Positions 1 through 11,643 of a stretch of DNA of 24,125 bases are shown here, piece by piece. The notes under the pieces are model-generated. The model had not been told where the DNA came from and made no database searches. It saw only the letters and a program-made list of their open reading frames with translations. A program made the translations under genes and the position numbers. Every line of letters starts with the position of its first letter. The first letter of the stretch is position 1. This DNA comes from Bordetella parapertussis (GTDB taxonomy: Bacteria; Pseudomonadota; Gammaproteobacteria; Burkholderiales; Burkholderiaceae_B), in the NCBI GenBank assembly GCA_945872285.1, contig CAMBZR010000056.1, positions 1 to 24,125 on the forward strand, read 5' to 3'.

Positions 1-186
1 ACTTGCGAAATGCCAGAGGGAAGAGTGAAAGCCATGCTTTGGGTTGCCGCCAAAAAAAACAGAGAACCCAGCAAGAAGCGCTTGAGCGCACGAGTCAACA
101 GCCACATGGGAAGAGTCCAAAAGATGCGAATGAAACAGTTTGAGCGCAATTACTCAGAATGGTTCATTCCCGAAGCGATTATTTAA
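1..186 (+). CDS. Unrecognised protein, C-terminal part (runs in from left edge)
   Basis: An open frame of 61 codons enters from the left edge and stops with TAA at 184-186. It is convergent with the VWA gene, with a 33-base gap. The peptide is strongly basic (many Lys/Arg) and ends in Trp-Phe-Ile-Pro-Glu-Ala-Ile-Ile. I see no membrane segment, Cys motif or known domain, and I do not recognise the family. It could be the tail of a longer gene, or a roughly 50-residue small protein starting at ATG 34. It uses AGA and GGA codons that are rare in the rest of the window, and it is less GC-rich than its neighbours. That argues either for recent acquisition or for the frame being non-coding. Coding status is uncertain. 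Confidence 0.35.
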   Translation, partial: TCEMPEGRVKAMLWVAAKKNREPSKKRLSARVNSHMGRVQKMRMKQFERNYSEWFIPEAII

Positions 187-219
187 TAAGCTGACGCAGC
201 GCGCAGGCGTGACGACTTG

Positions 220-1392
220 TTATTTAGAGAGTTGACGCATCGCCTGTTCGATCCCCGAAACCGTCACCGGAAACATCTTATCTTGCACGATGTTTCGGAT
301 CAGGGCGATAGACTGTCGATATTGCCACGAAGCCTGGGGTTCAGGGTTGAGCCAAACCGCTTTGGGCCAGGTCGTGATCATGCGCTGCAGCCACTCTGCA
401 CCTGGTTCTTTGTTGTAGTGTTCGACCGAGCCGCCCGGCTGCAAGATTTCGTAGGGGCTCATGGTGGCATCGCCCACAAAAATCAGACGCCAGTCGCCAT
501 TGAATTTACGCAAGACATCGCGTGTTTCAAAGCGTTCCATTTGACGACGCCGATTTGATTTCCAAAGATGTTCGTACGGGCAATTATGAAAATAATAGAC
601 CTCAAGGTGCTTGAATTCGCTGCTGGCAGCTGAAAACAACTCTTCGACCCGAGCAATGTGATCATCCATGCTGCCACCCACGTCAAGCAACATCAGGACT
701 TTGACATTGTTGTGCCGTTCGGGCACCATTTTTATATCAAGATAACCTGCGTTGCGCGCGGTACTCGTGATCGTGTCATCCAGATCAAGTTCAAAATCCG
801 AGCCCTCGCGGGCAAAGCGCCGTAAGCGTCTGAGCGCGACTTTAAAGTTGCGTGTACCCAGTTCAATCGAGTCGTCGTAATCCCTGAAGTTGCGTTCATC
901 CCAAACTTTGACTGCAGTGCGGTTTCCACCCGAGGCACCGCCAACCCGAATCCCCTCGGGATTGAAGCCACCGTTGCCAAACGGCGAGGTGCCACCCGTC
1001 CCAATCCATTTGCTACCGCCTTCGTGGCGCTCTTGCTGCTCTTCTAGACGCTCTTTAAACATTTCTAAAAGTTTGTCGAGCCCGTGCTTTTCAAGCTCGG
1101 CTTTTTGTTCGGGTGTCAGGTGCTTTTGTAGTTCTTTGACCAGCCAGTCAAGCGGGATTTTTTTGCCAGGCGGCAGAATCTGCTCAAGGCTGCGGTAATA
1201 GCTTGCAAAAGCGCGGTCAAAGCGATCAAAGAGGGTTTCGTCTTTGACTAAGGTCGTACGCGCTAAAAAATAAAAATCTTCTAGCGTTGGCGGCATCAAT
1301 GGCGTCGAAAGCGCCTCAAGAAGCGTGAGGTACTCTTTCACCGAGACCTTGAGTTTTTGCGTGCGCAGATGATAAAAGAAATCAACAAGCAT
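220..1392 (-). CDS. CoxE-like protein with von Willebrand factor A domain
   Basis: A 390-residue protein of the CoxE / VWA family that pairs with MoxR-type AAA ATPases. The N-terminal half (about 1-120) is helical and charged. A Gly-rich linker follows at 124-158. The VWA domain then carries a MIDAS metal site, Asp-Val-Gly-Gly-Ser at 237-241; the usual form is DxSxS, so the second position is Gly. A later acidic loop (Val-Gly-Asp-Ala-Thr, about 306-310) fits the rest of the site. There is no signal peptide or membrane segment, so it is cytoplasmic. The family is thought to act with its ATPase partner in maturation or metal insertion of target enzymes; no target is visible here. Its start overlaps the acetyltransferase stop by 11 bases and has no clear Shine-Dalgarno sequence, which suggests translational coupling. 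It is the last gene of a three-gene minus-strand operon. Confidence 0.9.
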   Translation of the reverse strand: MLVDFFYHLRTQKLKVSVKEYLTLLEALSTPLMPPTLEDFYFLARTTLVKDETLFDRFDRAFASYYRSLEQILPPGKKIPLDWLVKELQKHLTPEQKAELEKHGLDKLLEMFKERLEEQQERHEGGSKWIGTGGTSPFGNGGFNPEGIRVGGASGGNRTAVKVWDERNFRDYDDSIELGTRNFKVALRRLRRFAREGSDFELDLDDTITSTARNAGYLDIKMVPERHNNVKVLMLLDVGGSMDDHIARVEELFSAASSEFKHLEVYYFHNCPYEHLWKSNRRRQMERFETRDVLRKFNGDWRLIFVGDATMSPYEILQPGGSVEHYNKEPGAEWLQRMITTWPKAVWLNPEPQASWQYRQSIALIRNIVQDKMFPVTVSGIEQAMRQLSK

Positions 1393-1999
1393 GGCGTTTG
1401 AGCTGATAGGTAAGGTGATCGCGAACTTCGGGCCATTCGCCCGCTATGACGCTGTACATGACGGTGTCGCGCACGGTGCCATCGCGGCGTAAGGCGTGAT
1501 GACGCAGCGCGCCGTCGCGTTTGGCGCCCAGGCGTTCGATCGCCCGTTGCGAGGCATGATTAAAGTTATCGGTGCGCCAGCCGACAACCGCGGCGCCCAG
1601 CACGTCAAAGGCGTGGGTTAGCAGCAAGAGCTTGCAGGCCGTGTTGACATGCGTGCGCTGCTGACTTTTTGCGTACCAGGTGTAGCCAATTTCGAGACGG
1701 GCAACCGCTGTGAGAATGTCGTGATAACGGGAGGTTCCCAGGATTTTTTCTGAGGCTTCGTCCACGACCACGAAGGGCAGCATGTGCCCCGCTGCCAAGC
1801 CCTCAAGAGCGCTTTGAATATAGGCCGCAGTTTGCTCGGGTTCGGGCACGGACGTGACGCGCAGGTTCCAGAGTTCGCCGTCGCGTGCTGCGCGGGTTAA
1901 GCCTTCGGCGTGCGTGTACGCTAAGGGCGCAAGGCGCACGCCCCAGCCCCGCAGCGTACAGGGCGCAGGCGCCTGCTTGAAGCCTTGCGGATTAACCAT
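1382..1999 (-). CDS. GNAT-family acetyltransferase (RimJ/RimL type)
   Basis: A 205-residue acetyltransferase of the GNAT fold, closest in appearance to RimJ/RimL-like N-acetyltransferases. The beta4/beta5 core reads Leu-Glu-Ile-Gly-Tyr-Thr-Trp-Tyr (about 113-120). The acetyl-CoA loop region that follows is Gln-Gln-Arg-Thr-His-Val-Asn-Thr-Ala-Cys-Lys, then a Leu-rich helix, which is the form seen in this subgroup in place of the textbook Arg-x-x-Gly-x-Gly/Ala. The late element Ala-Ile-Glu-Arg-Leu-Gly-Ala-Lys-Arg-Asp-Gly is also typical. The expected reaction is transfer of acetyl from acetyl-CoA to an amine, perhaps a protein N-terminus; the substrate is unknown. It overlaps moxR by 8 bases upstream and the VWA gene by 11 bases downstream. 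No Shine-Dalgarno sequence is obvious, so translation probably depends on the ribosome finishing moxR. Confidence 0.88.
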   Translation of the reverse strand: MVNPQGFKQAPAPCTLRGWGVRLAPLAYTHAEGLTRAARDGELWNLRVTSVPEPEQTAAYIQSALEGLAAGHMLPFVVVDEASEKILGTSRYHDILTAVARLEIGYTWYAKSQQRTHVNTACKLLLLTHAFDVLGAAVVGWRTDNFNHASQRAIERLGAKRDGALRHHALRRDGTVRDTVMYSVIAGEWPEVRDHLTYQLKRHAC

Positions 2000-2891
2000 G
2001 GCTGGGGCCCGAAGGACGACGGGTGCTGCTGCGAGTCACAGCAGCTAGGCGTTCAAGCAGTTGCAAGTCTTGTTCGTTTTTTAGCAGGGCGCCAGCCAGC
2101 ATCGGAATCGAAGTGGCTGCGTGCGCATCGATTTCGGCGGGGCTCACATCTTCAGCAATCAGCAGGCGCAACCAATCAAGAAACTCTGAGGTTGAAGGTT
2201 TTTTCTTGAGTCCTGGCGCCTCACGCAAGGCGAAGAAGGTATCGAGCGCGGCGCGTAACACTTCGGCGTGCAGGTTTGGAAAATGCACGTCAACGATGCT
2301 GCGCAGTGTGTCGCGGTCTGGAAAACGGATGTAATGAAAAAAGCAGCGGCGCAGAAACGCGTCGGGAAGGTCTTTTTCGTTATTTGAGGTGATGATCACG
2401 AGAGGGCGGTGAATCGCGCTGATGGTTTCGCGGGTTTCGTATACGTGAAACTGCATTTGATCGAGTTCGCGCAATAAATCGTTTGGAAATTCGATATCAG
2501 CCTTGTCGATTTCGTCAATCAGCAGCACAACGGGCGCGGGCGCCGAAAACGCCTGCCATAGAACACCCTGCATGATGTAGTTGCGAATGTCTTTAACTTT
2601 TTCTTCGCCCAGTTGCGAGTCACGCAAACGCGAAACAGCGTCGTATTCGTAAAGGCCTTGGTGCGCTTTGGTGGTGGATTTGATGTGCCACTGTAGGAGT
2701 GGGCGTCCGAGCGCGGCGGCGACCTCTTCGGCCAGCATGGTTTTGCCGGTGCCGGGTTCGCCCTTGATCAAAAGTGGGCGCTGTAGGGTCAGGGCCGCGT
2801 TAACCGCTAGTTTGAGGTCGTCGGTGGCAACGTAGCGTTCGGTGCCGTCAAAGCGATTGGTTTGGGTTGTGGTGGGTGTCGATGAGGTCAT
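1992..2891 (-). CDS. MoxR-family AAA+ ATPase
   Basis: A 299-residue AAA+ ATPase of the MoxR type, a chaperone-like class that usually works with a VWA protein. Walker A is Gly-Glu-Pro-Gly-Thr-Gly-Lys-Thr at 44-51. Walker B is Val-Val-Leu-Leu-Ile-Asp-Glu-Ile-Asp at 121-129. Sensor 1 and the arginine-finger region (Ile-Thr-Ser-Asn-Asn-Glu-Lys-Asp-Leu-Pro-Asp-Ala-Phe-Leu-Arg-Arg) lie at about 167-182. The early segment Tyr-Val-Ala-Thr-Asp-Asp-Leu matches relatives and supports the start. It is the first gene of the operon with the acetyltransferase and the CoxE-like protein. It is divergent from the cytochrome genes across about 135 bases, which must hold promoters for both sides. Confidence 0.93.
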   Translation of the reverse strand: MTSSTPTTTQTNRFDGTERYVATDDLKLAVNAALTLQRPLLIKGEPGTGKTMLAEEVAAALGRPLLQWHIKSTTKAHQGLYEYDAVSRLRDSQLGEEKVKDIRNYIMQGVLWQAFSAPAPVVLLIDEIDKADIEFPNDLLRELDQMQFHVYETRETISAIHRPLVIITSNNEKDLPDAFLRRCFFHYIRFPDRDTLRSIVDVHFPNLHAEVLRAALDTFFALREAPGLKKKPSTSEFLDWLRLLIAEDVSPAEIDAHAATSIPMLAGALLKNEQDLQLLERLAAVTRSSTRRPSGPSHG

Positions 2892-2959
2892 GAGGAGCCG
2901 AGGTGTCAGGGTTCAAAGGTAAGCGTAGCTGAGTCTAGTTTTAATTTCTTCAATTATCG

Positions 2960-2965
2960 TACAAT
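2960..2965 (+). promoter_or_regulatory. Possible -10 element for the cytochrome c pair
   Basis: TACAAT lies about 64 bases before the ATG chosen for the first cytochrome. No good -35 hexamer sits 16-18 bases upstream, where the sequence is only T-rich. If it is real, transcription starts near 2972, and the TTG at 2975 cannot be the main translation start. Confidence 0.3.
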
Positions 2966-3028
2966 CTTAACGTTTTGCGGCCGAGGCTATTCTCGGGTTG
3001 TTATTCTGGCCTGGCCAGACCTCTTTTG

Positions 3029-3487
3029 ATGAAATTGTTCAAAACCATGTTTTTAAATCAGATGCGTAATGGTAGTAAAGGCAGCAACGGCAGCGGTAGT
3101 AAAGGCAGCAACGGTAGCAAAGGCAGTCAAGACTACGCGCCGACAGTCCGTCGGCTGATTCAAGCCTCTGCCAGCCTGGCTGTAGCAGCCTCCTGTGCAT
3201 TGAGCTCTTTGGCAAGCGCTGCAGATGCTCCAACCGGCAACCTTGAAGCGGCCAAAGCAAAAGTCTCGATGTGCATTGGGTGTCACGGCATTTCAGGCTA
3301 CCGCGCCAGTTTTCCTGAAGTGTATTCGGTGCCGATGATTGCGGGCCAAAACGCGGCCTACCTTCAGGCGGCGCTGCGTGCCTACGCTTCAGGCGAGCGC
3401 ACGCATCCCACGATGGACGCCATCGCAAAAAGTCTGTCAGATCAGGATATTGCTGATCTGGCCGCGTACTACTCTAAACTTAAATAA
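3029..3487 (+). CDS. Monoheme c-type cytochrome with repeat-bearing N-terminus
   Basis: A class I c-type cytochrome, exported and heme-loaded in the periplasm, likely an electron carrier. From ATG 3029 it is 152 residues. The heme-binding motif Cys-Ile-Gly-Cys-His is at 82-86 and the probable axial Met is M129 (His-Pro-Thr-Met). The hydrophobic export segment (about 42-62, ending Ala-Ser-Ala-Ala-Asp-Ala) is preceded by Arg-Arg and by an unusually long hydrophilic leader of about 40 residues. That leader contains two copies of Gly-Ser-Lys-Gly-Ser-Asn-Gly-Ser. An upstream TTG (2975) would lengthen it further, but ATG 3029 fits the possible -10 better. No start codon lies between the repeats and the signal segment, so the repeats are probably translated. 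It sits 12 bases before a second cytochrome gene, apparently as an operon. Confidence 0.87.
   Translation: MKLFKTMFLNQMRNGSKGSNGSGSKGSNGSKGSQDYAPTVRRLIQASASLAVAASCALSSLASAADAPTGNLEAAKAKVSMCIGCHGISGYRASFPEVYSVPMIAGQNAAYLQAALRAYASGERTHPTMDAIAKSLSDQDIADLAAYYSKLK
3071..3126 (+). repeat. In-frame 24-base minisatellite (two copies plus a partial third)
   Basis: Copies at 3071-3094 and 3095-3118 differ at one base; an 8-base remnant follows at 3119-3126. Each full copy encodes Gly-Ser-Lys-Gly-Ser-Asn-Gly-Ser inside the leader of the first cytochrome. Because the unit is divisible by three, gain or loss of copies would change length without breaking the frame. Confidence 0.9.
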
Positions 3488-3499
3488 CCGGAGGCAACC

Positions 3500-3862
3500 A
3501 TGAAATATTTTAAGATTGCCCTCTGTGGCGCAGCATTATTCCTGTCTGCTGGCCTGACCCAGGCGAGTGACTTGGCTGCCGGCAAAGCGGTCTGGACAAA
3601 GCTAAACTGCGCCTCTTGCCACGGCGCTGACGCTAAAACTCCTATTTTGCCGGCTTACCCCATTTTGGCTGGTCAGCATGCTGACTTCTTGGCCCATGCC
3701 TTAAAAGCCTACCAGCGTGGTGCAGCGGGTGCACCCGCTTCGGCGAACGTGCGTAAAAATGCGGTGATGGGTGCGTTTGCAACGCAGCTGTCTAAGCAAG
3801 ACGTTGCGAACGTGTCAGCCTGGCTCGCCTCGCAACCAGGCCCGCTGGTCGTACGTAAATAG
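3500..3862 (+). CDS. Monoheme c-type cytochrome (c553/c4-like)
   Basis: A 120-residue exported cytochrome. A conventional signal peptide (about 1-22, ending Thr-Gln-Ala-Ser) is followed by a single heme site, Cys-Ala-Ser-Cys-His at 37-41. The likely axial Met is M90 (Asn-Ala-Val-Met-Gly-Ala-Phe). The heme-site pattern and the surrounding Pro-Ile-Leu-Ala-Gly-Gln motif resemble one half of diheme c4 and its relatives. The first cytochrome has the matching Pro-Met-Ile-Ala-Gly-Gln, so the pair probably arose by duplication and may interact. A good Shine-Dalgarno sequence (CCGGAGG) lies just before the ATG. Partner oxidases or reductases are not identifiable from this locus. Confidence 0.93.
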   Translation: MKYFKIALCGAALFLSAGLTQASDLAAGKAVWTKLNCASCHGADAKTPILPAYPILAGQHADFLAHALKAYQRGAAGAPASANVRKNAVMGAFATQLSKQDVANVSAWLASQPGPLVVRK

Positions 3863-3889
3863 TCGGTTGCGTCGCCCAAAGCGCTAGCC

Positions 3890-4318
3890 TTAGTCTCGGC
3901 TGGCGCGCTGTCTGATCAGTTCTATGTAGGCATCGCTGTCTAAAGCGGTGCCTAGGCGCTGAGACTCCCACACCACTTGTCCAAGACACTCCATAATTTG
4001 GTGTGCGGCTTCGTGCCCATTTGCGCGTGAGGCCATCGTCTCAAACGCTTGTTTGATGCCACGCGGGTGGTCAATCGAGAGCTGTTCGGCAATCGCTAAG
4101 TGCATGGAGAGGTGTAAAAAAGGGTTGCTGCGTCCCTCTTCAACCTTGAACTCTTGGGTCAGCGCCTCTGAGCTTTCAAGAGCCGCGTGATGCTCGGGAT
4201 GTTGCTCGATCCAGCCAAGCGCCATTGCCTCAAGTGGCGTCAAGAGTTCGAGCGCGCGGTGCTTGCGCCAAGTGTGAATAAAAAACTCTCGAACCTGATC
4301 GCGCGAGGGATTAAACAT
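3890..4318 (-). CDS. DUF1841 family protein
   Basis: A 142-residue cytoplasmic protein of the DUF1841 family, common in beta- and gammaproteobacteria and of unknown function. I chose the ATG at 4316-4318 because the protein then begins Met-Phe-Asn-Pro-Ser-Arg-Asp-Gln-Val-Arg, the usual start of the family, and because GGAG sits four bases before it. The frame stays open upstream to 4426, but that extension looks non-coding. Conserved-looking features are the Trp-Arg-Lys-His-Arg stretch near residue 20, the Asn-Pro-Phe-Leu-His-Leu-Ser-Met-His segment, and the His-rich element His-Glu-Ala-Ala-His-Gln-Ile-Met. It has no membrane segment. It is convergent with the second cytochrome gene and appears to be transcribed alone. 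Confidence 0.88.
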   Translation of the reverse strand: MFNPSRDQVREFFIHTWRKHRALELLTPLEAMALGWIEQHPEHHAALESSEALTQEFKVEEGRSNPFLHLSMHLAIAEQLSIDHPRGIKQAFETMASRANGHEAAHQIMECLGQVVWESQRLGTALDSDAYIELIRQRASRD

Positions 4319-4626
4319 GGGACTCCATGACAAAAAATCGAGTGGGTCGCTGTCAGACGAAACGAACAGCGGTAAAGCTGTCCATATATTGAAACAACTG
4401 CTAAGAATAGCTCCAACATAGGGCATACCCCAATGCTGGAAGAGCCACGCTGGTGCAGAATAAGTTCATGCAGGTGAGGGGACAAAGCTCTGCATGAGCA
4501 AGCTGGCAGCATCGGCTTCATAATAAAAATAAGCACGACTCTAAAAATAAGAAAAGGCACAACGGCTGGCACTTTGGTGTCGGCCGTTGTCGCTTAAAAG
4601 TGCCTAGCTGTATATTCTAGGGCATC
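4319..4626. other. Gene-free region between DUF1841 and the symporter operon
   Basis: These 308 bases separate two divergent genes and should carry both promoters. I see no convincing coding frame on either strand. The structured parts are an 8-base inverted repeat (4466-4473 with 4490-4497) and a long hairpin at 4559-4590. The stretch 4520-4556 is A-rich. I could not assign a credible -35/-10 pair to either gene. Confidence 0.6.
4559..4590. promoter_or_regulatory. 14-base-pair hairpin upstream of the symporter genes
   Basis: The arms ACAACGGCTGGCAC and GTGTCGGCCGTTGT pair over 14 positions around the loop TTTG, with two G-U pairs. Read on the minus strand, the hairpin is followed by GCCTTTTCTTATTTTTA, which looks like an intrinsic terminator, although no minus-strand gene lies upstream of it. 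Read on the plus strand, it would lie in the leader of the DUF4212 gene, 36 bases before its ATG. A second short pairing (AGGCAC at 4555-4560 with GTGCCT at 4600-4605) would compete with it. Confidence 0.6.
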
Positions 4627-4899
4627 ATGCGCCCCTCACCCGCCCCTGTGCGAACTCGTTATTGGCGTCAAAACTTAGTTTTGATCGCCGCTCTGTCATG
4701 CCTTTGGTGGCTGATGACCTTCGTGCCTGCCTATTTTGCTCTTGATCTCAGCCAGATTTTTATCTTTGGCTGGCCTCTGAGCTTTTGGTTGGCCGCTTTC
4801 GGTGCCCCCTTGTTTTTTTTACTGATTATTGGGGTATATGCCTGGCAGATGGCACGCCAGGATCAAAAGGTCAGGCGCAGCGCTCAGGGTGGCAACTAA
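4627..4899 (+). CDS. DUF4212 small subunit of sodium:solute symporter
   Basis: A 90-residue membrane protein with two hydrophobic helices (about 17-40 and 48-74) and a positively charged C-terminus. The Tyr-Trp-Arg-Gln-Asn-Leu start and the Phe-Gly-Trp-Pro-Leu-Ser-Phe-Trp-Leu-Ala-Ala motif identify the DUF4212 family. Such genes almost always precede a VC_2705-type sodium:solute symporter and are taken as its small partner. That is the case here: the TAA stop is followed directly by the GTG start of the symporter, so the two are cotranslated. Confidence 0.92.
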   Translation: MRPSPAPVRTRYWRQNLVLIAALSCLWWLMTFVPAYFALDLSQIFIFGWPLSFWLAAFGAPLFFLLIIGVYAWQMARQDQKVRRSAQGGN

Positions 4900-6956
4900 G
4901 TGGCACCCAAGCACGTTGCCCCGAAAGCCTTTGGCAAGCAATTATTTCGCGGCTACGCCGTTTATACCCTGGGGTTTTGCCTGTTGGTGCTGTTGCTTGC
5001 CCTGTTCGAATTGATGGGGTTGGCGCGGCAATGGATTGGCTACGTTTTTTTATTGGTCACAGTCGCGCTCTATGCTGGTATTGGCATCATGTGTCGAACC
5101 TCGGATCCGATTGAATATTATGTGGCGGGGCGTCGAGTACCCGCAGTCTATAACGGAATGGCTACTGCAGCTGACTGGATGTCGGTCGCTTCGTTTATTG
5201 GCGTGGCTGGGACGCTTTATCTCACGGGCTATAACGGGCTCGCCTATATTTTGGGCTGGACCGGCGGGTACGTTTTGGTGGCGCTGTTTTTGGCACCCTA
5301 TTTACGGAAGTTCGGGCGCTATACCATCCCTGATTTTCTAGGCGCGCGCTTTGGCGGTAATGCCCCGAGACTGCTAGGTGTGCTTTGCGCTGTACTGTGC
5401 TCGTTTACCTATCTGGTTGCGCAAATCTACGGCGTGGGGCTGATTACGACGCGCATGACGGGTATCTCGTTTGAACTCGGCATTTTTATCGCGCTTGGCG
5501 GCGTCCTAGTCTGCTCATTTTTAGGCGGTATGCGAGCGGTCACCTGGACGCAAGTCGGGCAGTACATCATTTTGCTGATCGCGTATCTGGTGCCCGTGAT
5601 CTGGCTGGCGGTGAAGCAAACCGGCGACCCGGTCCCGCAGTGGGCTGCCGGCGCTGTGCTGCAACAAGTCACGGAACGCGAACGTGAACTGAAGGTTGAT
5701 GAAAGCGAACTTGCGGTGAGAGCGCTTTGGCAAGCGCGTGCCGAAAACAGACAAGTTCTGTTGGCGGGCCTGCCCGAAAGTCTTGAAGCCGAGCAACAAA
5801 AACTTCGATTGCAGTTATTGCGGGCCCGCGCCAATGACGCCTCAATGGGCGACGTACGTGCGCTTGAGCGTGAGTTGGCCGCCTACCCAAAAACGGTCGA
5901 ACAGGCCTCAATGAGTTGGTCTAAGGCGCGCGATGAATACGCTCTGCGGGCGATGGCGCCTCAACCCCATGCGACGCCGTTTGCCAGCCGAACGAACGAG
6001 TCCGCAGACGTGCTTAGAAATAATTTTCTTGCGATTGTGTTGTGTTTGATGATGGGTACCGCCGGTTTGCCGCATATCTTGATGCGATCGTTCACGACGC
6101 CTTCAGTCGACGCTGCGCGTAAATCAGTTTTTTGGTCTTTATTTTTTATTCTGCTGCTTTACTTGATGGCGCCGGCGCTCGCGATCTTGGTTAAGTTTGA
6201 AATTTATGCAAACTTGGTGGGGTCACAATTTACAGAGTTGCCCAGTTGGGTACATGCGTGGTCGGCGGTCGATCGCTCACTGCTCAGTATTGTGGATTTG
6301 AATAAGGACAACATTGTGCAACTGGCTGAAATACAGCTTGGTGCCGATGTGGTGGTGTTGGCGGGCCCTGAAATCGGTGGCTTGCCTTATGTGGTCTCTG
6401 GCTTGGTAGCGGCGGGGGCGCTAGCGGCGGCGCTTTCGACCGCTGACGGTTTACTCTTAACCCTATCAAGCGCCTTATCGCATGACACGCTCTTTAGGGT
6501 CCTGTCACCCAAAATGGGTCCTGGGCGGCGCGTGCTGTTATCCAAAGTCTTGTTGCTAGTCGTCGCCTTCGCTGCCGCCTGGGCGGCCACCGGAACCCCT
6601 GCCGATATTTTATTTTTGGTGGGTGCGGCGTTTTCTTTTGCCGCAGCGACCTTTTTTCCGGTGCTGGTGCTCGGTATTTTCTGGAAAGGCGCGAATAAGT
6701 GGGGCGCTTGTTGCGGAATGCTGACCGGCCTGATCATCACGACGGCCTACCTTGTGCAAGCGCAGCCGTGGCTCCGCTATTGGGTGTTTGGTATCTCAAC
6801 CAGCGAACCCGTTACGTTGTGGTGGGATATTCAGCCGATCGCCGCTGGCGTGTTCGGTGCACCCGCCGCGTTTGTGGCGATCGTTCTTGTCTCTGCACTG
6901 ACCCGCCAGACAAACGTCGCGACAGATGCCTTAGTTGACGAGCTCAGGCGACCGGA

Positions 6957-6960
<4 letters not shown>
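4900..6960 (+). CDS. Sodium:solute symporter, VC_2705 type
   Basis: A 686-residue inner-membrane transporter of the SSS family that should couple sodium entry to uptake of a small organic solute, possibly a monocarboxylate; the substrate is not determined by sequence. The core motifs include Tyr-Tyr-Val-Ala-Gly-Arg-Arg-Val-Pro (about 73-81), a Gly-Trp-Thr-Gly-Gly-Tyr helix, and Gly-Leu-Val-Ala-Ala-Gly-Ala-Leu-Ala-Ala-Ala-Leu-Ser-Thr-Ala-Asp-Gly. A hydrophilic, coiled-coil-like insertion occupies about 241-373 between membrane helices; I recall similar insertions in betaproteobacterial relatives. An EF-hand-like loop, Asp-Leu-Asn-Lys-Asp-Asn followed by Glu at position 12, lies at 466-477. The GTG start abuts the DUF4212 stop. 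The last four bases overlap the convergent Smr gene. Confidence 0.92.
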
Positions 6961-10992
<4,032 letters not shown>

Positions 10993-10993
<1 letters not shown>

Positions 10994-11634
10994 TGTCTCG
11001 CGCCACTTGGTTCATGCGGGTTTTTGGTTTGGTGTTTTCTTGGCTTTGTTTGCTTTGCACCCCTGTTTGGGCGAATCCTGCGCAGCAACAGCTTGAAAGT
11101 TTTGTGTCGCAGGTCCAGGCGGCAACAGGTGGGTTTTCGCAGTATACGGTGGGGGCGCAAGGGCAAACCAAACCGGCACAAAGCGGCCAGTTCGCTTTTC
11201 AGCGTCCAGGGCGGTTTAAGTGGGATGTGCAAAAACCCTATGCGCAGCAAATTATCTCTGATGGTCTGCAATTATTTCAGTTCGATCCCGATTTAAATCA
11301 AGTGACCGTGCGCAAAGTCGACCAGGCGATTGGGACTTCTCCTGCCGCGATTCTTTTTGGCTCGGGTTCGCTTGAGCAATCGTTCACGGTGACCGCTTTG
11401 CCGGACAAAGACGGTTTGTTGTGGTTGCGCGCCAAGCCTCGCGACGGCCAGGCAGGCTTTGTGCATGTTGACCTTGGGTTTCGCGAGGGCTTGCCTGCGC
11501 GCATTATTTTGTTAGATGCCTTTGGGCAAAACACACACATCGATTTTTCTGGCCTAGTGCGTAACCCGTCTATGCCCGACCAGGTTTTTAAGTTTGTCCC
11601 CCCTCAGGGCGCCGATGTCGTGCGCATGCAGTGA
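10993..11634 (+). CDS. lolA: Outer-membrane lipoprotein carrier protein LolA
   Basis: A 213-residue periplasmic chaperone that accepts lipoproteins from the LolCDE complex and carries them to the outer membrane. The signal peptide spans about 1-27, ending Pro-Val-Trp-Ala-Asn. The mature protein shows the expected Phe-Ser-Gln-Tyr-Thr segment near 48, the Pro-Gly-Arg-Phe-Lys-Trp-Asp motif, the [10 protein letters not shown] strand, and Ser-Pro-Ala-Ala-Ile-Leu-Phe-Gly. The C-terminal strand [14 protein letters not shown] is typical. It is cotranslated with ftsK and followed nine bases later by rarA. Confidence 0.96.
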
Positions 11635-11643
11635 GCGTGCTGC

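Noticed and set aside
890..1198. Ser/Pro-rich open frame antisense to the VWA gene
   Set aside because: Low-complexity composition is a by-product of the opposite coding strand; no start signal.
4319..4426. Upstream in-frame extension of the DUF1841 gene
   Set aside because: The family start Met-Phe-Asn-Pro-Ser and a GGAG favour the ATG at 4316-4318; the extension shows no recognisable sequence.
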